Shown: one piece after another, positions 56,796 to 64,000 of the stretch
Layout: each line of letters starts with the position of its first letter
Position numbering within the stretch: the stretch's first letter is position 1
Source: Pseudomonas azerbaijanoccidentalis
GTDB lineage: Bacteria; Pseudomonadota; Gammaproteobacteria; Pseudomonadales; Pseudomonadaceae
Length of the DNA: 64,000 bases
Assembly (NCBI RefSeq): GCF_019145495.1
Contig: NZ_JAHSTU010000001.1
Span: forward strand, 62,001-126,000
Reading direction: 5' to 3'
Translations under genes and position numbers: made by a program
Notes under the pieces: generated by a model
Seen by the model: only the letters and a program-made list of their open reading frames with translations
Told to the model about the DNA's origin: nothing
Databases searched by the model: none

Positions 56796-58802
56796 TCAGT
56801 GAAAGTTTCTGTCGCTTAGTATGCGGTGGGTGATGAAGTGTTGGAGTAGGCGGGCTTTTTGTGCTTCGGCTTCATCCACCGTGGCACTGTTGACTTTGAT
56901 ATTGTTATCGAAAAATATCTGACTGGCCGTGCCCAGATCATCAAGCATGAAGTACATAAAAAGCGTGAGGGTCTGATGGGTTTCAGGCAGGGTTGCCCCG
57001 ACTCTCAATTGTTCAGTGTATTCTTGTGCGAGAGCCGCACGGCTTTCGAACAGGGTAATGGATTTATTATCTGGTTGACGAGATTTTAAAAGTGAAGTGT
57101 GGTTGCTGTAAAAGTCGCGAATGCTCCGTGCTATATCAACAATGACGTCCAGTGAGAGAAGATTTGTTTGTTCGGTTCCAAATTTTATATTCGCAAGATC
57201 CTTGTTAAGTGGTGTGAAAAAGGCTTCATTTGTTCTCTCCCTGAGTTGCGTTCGGGCGGGTAGGGCATCGTTTTCCGTGCAGTCCGGTTTCAGCGCTGCA
57301 TTCTGGTCGTAGTTCATCAGCATCGGAATCATCCTCAACACTGTTTCTGATTGCCAAGTGCTTTCATCCGCAAGGCTAGGAATTTTTTCGAGCACCTCCG
57401 GGAGATTTTCATAGGTGTTCATTTGACTGTTGAACAGGTCTTTGTTGGATACGCTTGTGCCGCCGTTGTTAAAAGTGGCGATGGTCAACTTTTCAAGAGG
57501 CTTGAATTGAACCTCTATCAGTTTTCGTACTTGTGAATTAAGGGTCTTTTTTTCAGCTGCAAGGCTGTCAATGAAGTTGTCAGGGGAAACAGCTGTGAAG
57601 CCTCCCAGAACAAAATTTTGTAAAGGCGTCAGATGTTCTGCTTGCGCAAGTTCATCGTGCGAAAGGAAAGGCTTGCACCGATCCACACCATGAAATGTCA
57701 TCAATTCAGAGCTTCTTGACTCACCGTGATCCTGCCCGTCTTTGCTGCTGGCCGACCGATGGTGCACGATCATTTCGGTTCGAATACCTGTTTCAAGCGG
57801 CGTAGTGTTATCAGGGTTCCGAATCACCACGTATCGTGCGCCAGGGACACCACGAAACTCATTTTCCAAATCTTCCATGGTTGGAAATTTGGTGGCCGCT
57901 TCACTTTGAGTGAAACGAATGGAGGTTGACGTGTCATAGGGGAAGGCTGCCAGGCATTGCTCTTTGTTGGCCCGGGCTGTATCTGTGACGCGGGTGGTGA
58001 TTAATTTGAATTCGGCCGCATAGTTGCTGTTGTCAAAATGAAACATCCATTCCCTGTATTTGCCGTCATCTTTGCTGGCTGGGTTGTCCATGAATCGAAA
58101 ATTCGATACGGCAGGAATTTCTCCGAGTTGATAGGCGGCCTTGAAGATTTGTAGTGGTGTTAATTTTGATTCGAGACAACGACTGTCTGTTATGAGGGGC
58201 TTTATGTTGTGCGTGGCAAAATCCAGCTTTGTATAGTCCTCTTTTTGAGTTGCGTGATTGTTCATGGCTTCGTCGTAAAATGTCCTGAAGTTTTTATAAG
58301 TGCTGGTGTCAATTTCGCTGACAGACACTCCATACGTTGACCACTCGTTCAAAATTAGACGAAAGGGTTCTCTTAAGTCCTCGTCAATCAGTAGATTCAG
58401 GTTGCAGCGTAACGCGTCAATCGAGGTTTCATTGGCGATTTGTTTGTATTGTGTTTTTTCGATGCCGTTCAGGTCGCTGATGGCGCGAAAACGATTAGGG
58501 ATTGAGTTGCTGTTGCTGTATTGGCCCAGAAGGGTGCGTACTACTCCGGGCTCTTTAGGCATGCCGGCGGGGTCGCATTGAATGATCTTGTTGATGAAGG
58601 TTATATTTAAATTTTTTATTTCCTGTTGTGTGATTTTATGAAGCTCGAGTTGTGGGGTTGATGTGTTTTGTGTTTGCTTTAGTAAAAAAGCCATTTTCTT
58701 TGTGTCGTTGTATATGAAACACTTTACTCCTTGAGCCGTATGCGCTTCTATGTATTTGAAGGAAGAGGCTGGCTGAATGCAACTGAGGCCGACGCTGGGC
58801 AT
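56796..58802 (-). CDS. Large protein of unknown function, first gene of the islet, 668 aa
   Basis: ATG 58802 has AAGGAC upstream. Soluble, mostly helical, Asn/Thr/Glu-rich, without signal peptide. Segments such as YREWMFHFDNSNYAAEFKL, LENEFRGVPGARYVVIRNPD and MIVHHRSASSKDGQDHGESR show no family I know. Base composition is clearly lower in GC than the flanking metabolic genes. 71 bp before the HIT-like partner on the same strand. Possible secreted effector or toxin, but no export signal or known catalytic motif supports this. Confidence 0.7.
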   Translation of the reverse strand: MPSVGLSCIQPASSFKYIEAHTAQGVKCFIYNDTKKMAFLLKQTQNTSTPQLELHKITQQEIKNLNITFINKIIQCDPAGMPKEPGVVRTLLGQYSNSNSIPNRFRAISDLNGIEKTQYKQIANETSIDALRCNLNLLIDEDLREPFRLILNEWSTYGVSVSEIDTSTYKNFRTFYDEAMNNHATQKEDYTKLDFATHNIKPLITDSRCLESKLTPLQIFKAAYQLGEIPAVSNFRFMDNPASKDDGKYREWMFHFDNSNYAAEFKLITTRVTDTARANKEQCLAAFPYDTSTSIRFTQSEAATKFPTMEDLENEFRGVPGARYVVIRNPDNTTPLETGIRTEMIVHHRSASSKDGQDHGESRSSELMTFHGVDRCKPFLSHDELAQAEHLTPLQNFVLGGFTAVSPDNFIDSLAAEKKTLNSQVRKLIEVQFKPLEKLTIATFNNGGTSVSNKDLFNSQMNTYENLPEVLEKIPSLADESTWQSETVLRMIPMLMNYDQNAALKPDCTENDALPARTQLRERTNEAFFTPLNKDLANIKFGTEQTNLLSLDVIVDIARSIRDFYSNHTSLLKSRQPDNKSITLFESRAALAQEYTEQLRVGATLPETHQTLTLFMYFMLDDLGTASQIFFDNNIKVNSATVDEAEAQKARLLQHFITHRILSDRNFH

Positions 58803-59010
58803 TTCAAGTCCTTATGATACGTGCGTTATTGGACTCGCTATTATGCTTGGGCGTGACATGCCAGCTGTTAAAAAAAGCTCATTGTTGTGAAGGGTTAAGA
58901 TATTCGACGGATGTTGTTGAAACTCAATGTGATGTATCGATGGGTATACATTTGTTTGCGTTACAGTGGCAGTTTTAAGTAAGGGAGCTTTGAAAAGCTC
59001 CCTTCGCATT

Positions 59011-60636
59011 TCAAAAAATGTAATCCGTGGTCAAGAAACTTGAACTGCGACCACTGATAATCTCGCTGATCAGGTCTTTGTTGGTCTCCTGGAACTTGGT
59101 TGCCACCAGCGTACGGATCGAAAATACCCGCAACGCATCATGGACCGACAAGGTGCCTTCGGCGGAGTTCTTGCGACCGTTGAACGGGTAGGTGTCGGGG
59201 CCGCGCTGGCATTGAGCGTTGAGGTTGATGCGACCGACCTGGTTGGCGAAGGTGTCGACCAGTCGGCCGACAGCCACCGGGTTGGTGCCGAAGATGCTCA
59301 ACTGCTGGCCAAAGTCCGACTCCAGAACGTAATCGATTACCGTGTCCAGATGACGATAGGGCACGATTGGCACCACCGGGCCGAATTGTTCTTCCTGATA
59401 AACGCGCATCTGCGCAGTCACCGGGTACAGCACGGCGGGGTAGAAGAACGACGCCCGGGCTTCGCCGCCATGGGGGTTGACCACTTTGGCACCTTTGTCG
59501 ACGGCATCGGCCACCAGCGCATGCAGGTAGTCGACTTTGCCCTTCTCCGGTAGCGGCGTCAGGGCGACTCCGCTTTCCCACGGCATGCCGGGTTTGAGCG
59601 TGGCCAGTTTGGCGTTGAATTTCTCGATGAAGGCTTCGACCACATCCTCGTGCACAAACAGGATTTTCAGCGCGGTACAGCGCTGGCCGTTGAATGACAG
59701 CGAGCCGGTGACGGCTTCGTTCACCGCGTTGTCCAGGTCGACCTCCGGCAGGACGATGCCGGGATTTTTTGCATCCAGCCCCAGTGCCGCGCGCAAGCGG
59801 TGCGGTTTTGGATGAAGTTTTTTCAGGTCGCTGGCGGCTTTGTTGGTGCCGATGAAGGCGAAGATGTCGATCTTGCCGCTGGCCATCAGCGCGCTGACGG
59901 TTTCCCGGCCGCTGCCATAGATCACGTTGATCACCCCGGCCGGGAAGCTGTCGCGGAAGGCTTCGAGCAATGGACGTATCAACAGCACGCCGAGTTTCGC
60001 CGGTTTGAACACCACGGTGTTACCCATGATCAGCGCCGGAATCAGCGTGGTGAAGGTTTCGTTCAAGGGGTAGTTGTAAGGCCCCATGCACAACGCCACA
60101 CCCAGCGGGACGCGGCGGATCTGGCCGAGGGTGTCCTGTTCCAGTTCGAAACGACTGGAGCGACGGTCGAGTTCCTTCAGTGCGTTGATGGTGTCGACGA
60201 TGTAATCGCAGGTGCGGTCGAACTCTTTCTCCGAGTCCTTGAGGTTCTTGCCGATTTCCCACATCAGCAATTTGACCACCGCTTCACGCTGTTCTCGCAT
60301 GCGCGCCAGAAAGCTTTCGACGTGCTGGATACGCTCGGCCACACGCATTGTCGGCCACAAACCCTGGCCACGATCATAGGCGCGGACAGCGGCATCCAGA
60401 GCAGTCAATGCGGTTTCGGCGTCGAGCAATGGCGTGCTGCCGAGGATCACTTGTTCGTCGCCATTGGCGCCGCTCAGGTACACCGGGCTGCGGACCTGGG
60501 CGAGGGGGCCTGCCCAGGTTTTCAGAACGCCGTCGACCAGGTATTCACGCTGTTCCGTCGGGCCGCTCAAGCGGTACTTTTCCGGGATGCTGCCGGCCTC
60601 GGGAAACAGGTTGCCAAGGAGATCTGCTGTGCTCAT
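59011..60636 (-). CDS. gapN: NADP-dependent glyceraldehyde-3-phosphate dehydrogenase (aldehyde dehydrogenase family)
   Basis: 541 aa. Aldehyde dehydrogenase fold: MGPYNYPLNETFTTLIPALI, NTVVFKPAK, Glu in the LGLDAKNPGIVLPEVDLDNA region, and catalytic Cys320 in FNGQRCTALK. The N-terminus (MSTADLLGNLFPEAGSIPEK) is typical of Pseudomonas proteins annotated as non-phosphorylating GapN. It would oxidise glyceraldehyde-3-phosphate to 3-phosphoglycerate with NADP. The substrate is inferred from family. Confidence 0.85.
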   Translation of the reverse strand: MSTADLLGNLFPEAGSIPEKYRLSGPTEQREYLVDGVLKTWAGPLAQVRSPVYLSGANGDEQVILGSTPLLDAETALTALDAAVRAYDRGQGLWPTMRVAERIQHVESFLARMREQREAVVKLLMWEIGKNLKDSEKEFDRTCDYIVDTINALKELDRRSSRFELEQDTLGQIRRVPLGVALCMGPYNYPLNETFTTLIPALIMGNTVVFKPAKLGVLLIRPLLEAFRDSFPAGVINVIYGSGRETVSALMASGKIDIFAFIGTNKAASDLKKLHPKPHRLRAALGLDAKNPGIVLPEVDLDNAVNEAVTGSLSFNGQRCTALKILFVHEDVVEAFIEKFNAKLATLKPGMPWESGVALTPLPEKGKVDYLHALVADAVDKGAKVVNPHGGEARASFFYPAVLYPVTAQMRVYQEEQFGPVVPIVPYRHLDTVIDYVLESDFGQQLSIFGTNPVAVGRLVDTFANQVGRINLNAQCQRGPDTYPFNGRKNSAEGTLSVHDALRVFSIRTLVATKFQETNKDLISEIISGRSSSFLTTDYIF

Positions 60637-60893
60637 GTCGCTACCCCGTGTGAGATGTCAGCCGTACGCTGATGGCTTGCCGTTCGCAAATCGCTGCAAT
60701 GGTTATACGCCCAAATGACCCGACTTTTTAAGTCAATCGAGCGGCGATGGGCAGAATAGAGGGGCTGGGGATGTGGATTTTGTGTCTCAAGCGTAGACCG
60801 TTTTGCCCGGATCTTGTAACGCGAGTTTTGACCTGGGGCCACACAACGGCCAGTGCTGCGGTTAAACTTCGCGTTCTTTCTAAAGGAGTTCAT

Positions 60894-61781
60894 ATGAGTC
60901 ATTACCAGCCGGGCATTCTCGCCACCCCAGTTCCGCCTCACGCCCGTCATATGTTCTTCGCCCTTGAATCCGCCGCTGAACTGCCGGCCGCGCTGGATAA
61001 ACTGCATCAACTGGTCGACGGTAAATCGGCCGTGATCGGTTTCGGTGAGTCCCTGGTCAAAGCGCTCGATGGCCGCATCGAAGGCCTGCGCGTGTTCCCG
61101 GCATTGACTGGTGTGGGTGTCGACAACCCATCGACGCAGCACGCGTTGTGGTGCTGGTTGCACGGAACTGACCGTGGCGAATTGCTCAATCGCAGCCAAG
61201 CCTTCGAAGCCGCGTTGGCCCCCGCCTTGCGTCTGGTGCAGATGACCGAAGGCTTCCGGCACCGCGACGGCCATGACCTGACCGGCTACGAAGACGGCAC
61301 TGAGAACCCTCGCGACGAAGCCGCTGCGGCTGCCGCGCTGGTGAGCGCGGGCGCTGAAGGGACGGTGGGTGGCAGCTTCGCCGCGATCCAGCAATGGCAG
61401 CATGACCTCAAGCGTTTTCACGCCATGCCGTCCCATGAAACGGACGACATCATGGGCCGTCGCCTGAGCGACAATGAAGAACTCGATGACGCGCCGATCT
61501 CTGCGCACGTCAAGCGCACCGCGCAGGAAAGCTTCGCGCCCGAGGCGTTCGTGGTTCGTCGTTCGATGCCATGGATCGAGGACGAGCGCGCCGGCCTGAT
61601 GTTCCTTGCCTTCGGTTTTTCCCTCGACGCCTTCGAAGCCCAGTTGCGACGCATGAGCGGCCTGGAAGACGGCATCACCGACGGCCTGTACCGTATCAGT
61701 CGCCCGATCACCGGCGGTTACTACTGGTGCCCGCCGTTGAAAGACGGTCGACTGGACTTGCGTGCACTGCACATCGGCTAA
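60894..61781 (+). CDS. Dyp-type heme peroxidase
   Basis: 295 aa from ATG 60894, AAAGGAGTTCAT upstream. GYEDGTENP at 131-139 includes the distal Asp134 of the GxxDG motif. The proximal His lies in ISAHVKRTAQ, and the conserved Arg in VVRRSMPW. C-terminal LMFLAFGFSLDAFEAQLRRM also fits. No Tat signal, so cytoplasmic or encapsulated. It oxidises bulky phenolics or dyes with peroxide. Confidence 0.93.
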   Translation: MSHYQPGILATPVPPHARHMFFALESAAELPAALDKLHQLVDGKSAVIGFGESLVKALDGRIEGLRVFPALTGVGVDNPSTQHALWCWLHGTDRGELLNRSQAFEAALAPALRLVQMTEGFRHRDGHDLTGYEDGTENPRDEAAAAAALVSAGAEGTVGGSFAAIQQWQHDLKRFHAMPSHETDDIMGRRLSDNEELDDAPISAHVKRTAQESFAPEAFVVRRSMPWIEDERAGLMFLAFGFSLDAFEAQLRRMSGLEDGITDGLYRISRPITGGYYWCPPLKDGRLDLRALHIG

Positions 61782-61797
61782 CCATCAGGGAGTGATT

Positions 61798-62766
61798 ATG
61801 GAAGTGGTCCGTTGGGGGATGATCGGTTGCGGCAGTGTGGCCGAACGCAAAAGCGGGCCAGCCTTCTACAAGGCTCCCGGCTCGGCGCTGGTGGCGGTGA
61901 TGGGGCGGCGACTGGAGGCGGTCAGCGATTATGCGGCGCGCCACGGGATCGCCCGTGTTTACACCGACGTCGATGCGCTGATCAACGATCCGCAGGTCGA
62001 CGCGGTGTACATTGCCACGCCGCCCGACAGCCATCACGCCTACGCCCTGAAAGTGGCGGCGGCGGGCAAGCATTGCTGCGTCGAGAAGCCAATGTCGCTC
62101 AACGTTGGGCAAAGTCGCGAGATGCACGACGCCTTTGCCGATGCCGGTCTGCACCTGTTCGTTTCCTACTATCGACGCTCGTTGCCGCGCTTTCAGCAAG
62201 TTCGGCAGTGGCTGGAGCAGGGGCGAATCGGCGAGGTCCGGCACTTGACCTGGACACTGACCAAGGCTCCGTCGGCGACGGATCTGCAGGGCGCGGGCAA
62301 TTGGCGAACCGACCCGGCGATTGCCGGTGGTGGTTATTTCGCCGATCTGGCCAGCCATGGCTTTGACCTGTTTCAGTACCTGCTCGGCGACATCGTCGAC
62401 GTCGCCGGTTTTACCGCGCGTCAGGCCGGTTTGTATGCGGCCGAAGACGCGGTCAGCGCCAGTTGGCGGTTCGCTTCGGGCGCCATGGGCATGGGCTGCT
62501 GGAACTTTGTGGCCGACCGCCGTGAAGACCGTGTCGAGATCATCGGCAGCACAGGCCGGATCAGTTTTTCGGTGTTCGATGAGCATCCGGTTCAGTTGCA
62601 GGCAGACGAACACCTCAGCCTTGATATCGAGCATCACGCTCACATTCAGTGGCACCACGTGTTGGGCATGAACGCGCACATCCGCGGTGAAGCGCAGCAT
62701 CCGGCGATAGCCGCAGAGGCGCTGAAAACCGATTGGGTGATGGACCAGATCCTAAAACGCTGCTGA
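61798..62766 (+). CDS. Gfo/Idh/MocA family oxidoreductase
   Basis: 322 aa, RBS AGGGAGTGATT. Rossmann motif GMIGCGSVAERKSG at the N-terminus and the catalytic EKP motif (Glu96-Lys97-Pro98) in CCVEKPMSLNV. The C-terminal beta domain follows (AGFTARQAGLYAAEDAVSAS). NAD(P)-dependent oxidoreductase of sugars or polyols, exact substrate unknown. Follows the peroxidase by 16 bp, possibly cotranscribed. Confidence 0.92.
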   Translation: MEVVRWGMIGCGSVAERKSGPAFYKAPGSALVAVMGRRLEAVSDYAARHGIARVYTDVDALINDPQVDAVYIATPPDSHHAYALKVAAAGKHCCVEKPMSLNVGQSREMHDAFADAGLHLFVSYYRRSLPRFQQVRQWLEQGRIGEVRHLTWTLTKAPSATDLQGAGNWRTDPAIAGGGYFADLASHGFDLFQYLLGDIVDVAGFTARQAGLYAAEDAVSASWRFASGAMGMGCWNFVADRREDRVEIIGSTGRISFSVFDEHPVQLQADEHLSLDIEHHAHIQWHHVLGMNAHIRGEAQHPAIAAEALKTDWVMDQILKRC

Positions 62767-62770
62767 TCGC

Positions 62771-62799
62771 CTGTAGCAGCTGCTCGGCAGCTGCTACAG
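62771..62799. repeat. REP-type perfect hairpin
   Basis: CTGTAGCAGCTGC-TCG-GCAGCTGCTACAG, 13-bp perfect arms, 4 bp after the oxidoreductase stop. The GTAGCAGCTGC core is typical of intergenic REP sequences of fluorescent pseudomonads (from memory). It may also stop transcription. Confidence 0.75.
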
Positions 62800-62860
62800 C
62801 CGTGCTGAATCTATCCTTATGCCCAAACAATATTTCTCAAGCCTGTCATTAGAACTCTAA

Positions 62861-62892
62861 GATCACGTCATAACTCGTTATAACAAGTGATC
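62861..62892. promoter_or_regulatory. Nested palindromes, probable autoregulatory operator
   Basis: ACTCGTTATAACAAGT (62873-62888) is a 16-bp palindrome with one mismatch, framed by GATCAC (62861-62866) and GTGATC (62887-62892). It lies directly before the GntR gene start at 62896 and is the natural autoregulation site. Confidence 0.6.
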
Positions 62893-62895
62893 TTC

Positions 62896-63648
62896 ATGAC
62901 CGATAACGTTCTATCCCTCAGCAGCGTTCCGCTGCACACCCAACTGCGTGACGTGCTGCGTGCGCGCATCCTCGATGGGGAATACCCTCAAGACAGCCAG
63001 ATGCCGTCGGAAAGCGAACTCGGCGCGCTGTTCAAAGTCAGCCGCATCACCGTGCGCCAAGCGCTCGGCGATCTGCAGAAGGAAGGGTTGATCTTCAAGA
63101 TCCACGGCAAAGGCACGTTCGTTGCCAAGCCCAAAACCTTTCAAAACGTCAGCACCTTGCAAGGCCTGGCCGAGTCCATGACCGGTCGCGGTTATGAAGT
63201 CATCAACCGGCTGCGCAGCTTCAAATTCATCGCCGCCGATAAACTGGTGGCCGAGCGTCTGCAAGTCGCCGAAGGCGAAACCGTGGCGCAGATCAAGCGC
63301 GTACGGCTGATCAATCGCGAGCCGATTTCTCTGGAAATCACCTACCTGCCCAAGGCCATTGGCGAGCGCCTTGAAAAGGCGGACCTGGTGACCCGCGACA
63401 TTTTCCTGATCCTCGAAAACGACTGCGCCCTGGCGCTCGGGCACGCCGATCTGGCCATCGATGCCGTGCTGGCCGACAGCGACCTGACCCAGGCGCTGAA
63501 CGTCGAACCCGGCTCGCCGATCATGCGCATCGAGCGTCTGACCCACGATGCCCAAGGGCAACCCGTGGATTTTGAACACCTTTACTACCGTGGCGATGCC
63601 TTCCAGTACCGCCTGCGGATCGACCGGCAAAAGGGGGAGCAGGCATGA
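62896..63648 (+). CDS. GntR family regulator with UTRA domain (HutC subfamily)
   Basis: 250 aa from ATG 62896; a GTG at 62887 would add three residues but falls in the operator. N-terminal winged HTH (VPLHTQLRDVLRARILDGEY; SELGALFKVSRITVRQALGD), then the UTRA domain (GRGYEVINRLRSFKFIAADK; IERLTHDAQGQPVDFEHLYY), which binds a small effector. ATGA-coupled to the flavoprotein gene, so it likely controls that operon. Confidence 0.93.
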   Translation: MTDNVLSLSSVPLHTQLRDVLRARILDGEYPQDSQMPSESELGALFKVSRITVRQALGDLQKEGLIFKIHGKGTFVAKPKTFQNVSTLQGLAESMTGRGYEVINRLRSFKFIAADKLVAERLQVAEGETVAQIKRVRLINREPISLEITYLPKAIGERLEKADLVTRDIFLILENDCALALGHADLAIDAVLADSDLTQALNVEPGSPIMRIERLTHDAQGQPVDFEHLYYRGDAFQYRLRIDRQKGEQA

Positions 63649-64000
63649 GTCGCAACACGATCGAGCAGGAATACGACATCGTCGTCATCGGTGGCGGCAC
63701 GGCGGGTCCCATGGCGGCGATCAAGGCCAAGGAACGCAATCGCGACCTGCGGGTGTTGTTGATCGACAAAGCCAACGTCAAGCGCAGCGGCGCGATCAGC
63801 ATGGGCATGGACGGCTTGAACAACGCGATCATCCCGGGCCACTCGACACCGGAGCAGTACACCAAGGAAATCACCATCGCCAACGACGGTATCGTCAATC
63901 AGGCGGCGGTCTATGCCTACGCCACCCACAGCTTCGAAACCATCGAGCAACTGGACCGCTGGGGGGTGAAATTCGAAAAGGACGAGACCGGCGACTACGC
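63645..64000 (+). CDS. FAD-binding fumarate reductase/succinate dehydrogenase-type flavoprotein (partial)
   Basis: The first 118 residues are present; the gene runs off the window. EYDIVVIGGGTAGPMAAIKA is the FAD dinucleotide-binding motif, and RSGAISMGMDGLNNAIIPGH with QYTKEITIANDG resembles adenylylsulfate reductase A/fumarate reductase A type oxidoreductases. Starts in an ATGA overlap with the regulator. In Pseudomonas such genes are often followed by a ferredoxin-like subunit, which cannot be seen here. Confidence 0.85.
   Translation, partial: MSRNTIEQEYDIVVIGGGTAGPMAAIKAKERNRDLRVLLIDKANVKRSGAISMGMDGLNNAIIPGHSTPEQYTKEITIANDGIVNQAAVYAYATHSFETIEQLDRWGVKFEKDETGDY

Noticed and set aside
62771..62799. 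Ordinary rho-independent terminator
   Set aside because: The hairpin is perfect and of REP type, but there is no T run, so a terminator role is unproven.

Overview
The window is a gamma-proteobacterial chromosome segment, most likely Pseudomonas of the fluorescens group. The evidence is inference from the host genes (Bax1-I family protein beside tRNA-Ser, Dyp peroxidase, Lrp and DMT genes), a perfect REP-type hairpin at 62771-62799 and GC-rich codon use. About 52.6 kb of it is a lambdoid, siphovirus-type prophage. The rest is host DNA.

PROPHAGE, 1 to about 52.6 kb. The left end lies outside the window and no integrase is seen. Bases 0.4-11.7 kb carry early genes, mostly leftward: small accessory proteins, a large C5-cytosine methyltransferase with a repeat-rich middle region, a class II tRNA-like gene with anticodon GAT, a TIR/deoxyribosyltransferase-like gene, then a tightly coupled operon (ATGA/GTGA overlaps) with a Gp157-like protein and a putative Rad52-type annealing protein. 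A remote pair of repressor operators with a leftward promoter sits at 12.9 kb. Bases 13-16.6 kb hold the immunity side: SPOR/zinc-ribbon membrane protein, DUF3800, small lipoprotein and the S24 CI repressor. Three operators spaced exactly 24 bp lie between cI and cro. Rightward from cro come a small regulatory region, a Rha-type regulator, an O-like replication protein carrying five iterons, NinB, NinG, a Q-position protein and a holin pair.

The late operon (24.4-50.5 kb) follows the lambda/HK97 order: terminases, portal, Mu F-like head protein, scaffold, capsid, connectors, tail tube, tail chaperone with a GGGAAAC -1 frameshift into a T-like extension, tape measure, M, L, K, I, J, tail-fibre genes, SleB-type endolysin and Rz/Rz1. 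Cargo genes interrupt it, several in reverse orientation: an HNH-like protein (23.5 kb), a membrane protein (29 kb), a block between K and I (40.7-42.1 kb), and a block after Rz holding a toxin-antitoxin-like pair and a 3' relic of a DUF2514 lysis gene. The phage ends at the 3' end of tRNA-Ser(TGA) at 52632-52719, the presumed attB.

HOST, 52.6-64 kb. Bax1-I membrane protein, YceK-like lipoprotein, Lrp/AsnC regulator with a divergent EamA transporter, an AT-richer two-gene islet of unrecognised proteins (55.5-58.8 kb; one has a faint HIT/GDP-hexose-phosphorylase-like signature), NADP-glyceraldehyde-3-phosphate dehydrogenase, Dyp peroxidase, a Gfo/Idh/MocA oxidoreductase, and a GntR/UTRA regulator coupled to a flavoprotein cut by the window end.

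Most novel leads: the class II tRNA with an Ile-type anticodon, the 24-bp operator array shared by two regions, the several independent defence-like cargo genes, and the 55.5-58.8 kb islet. No searches were run. Family names rest on motif recognition.
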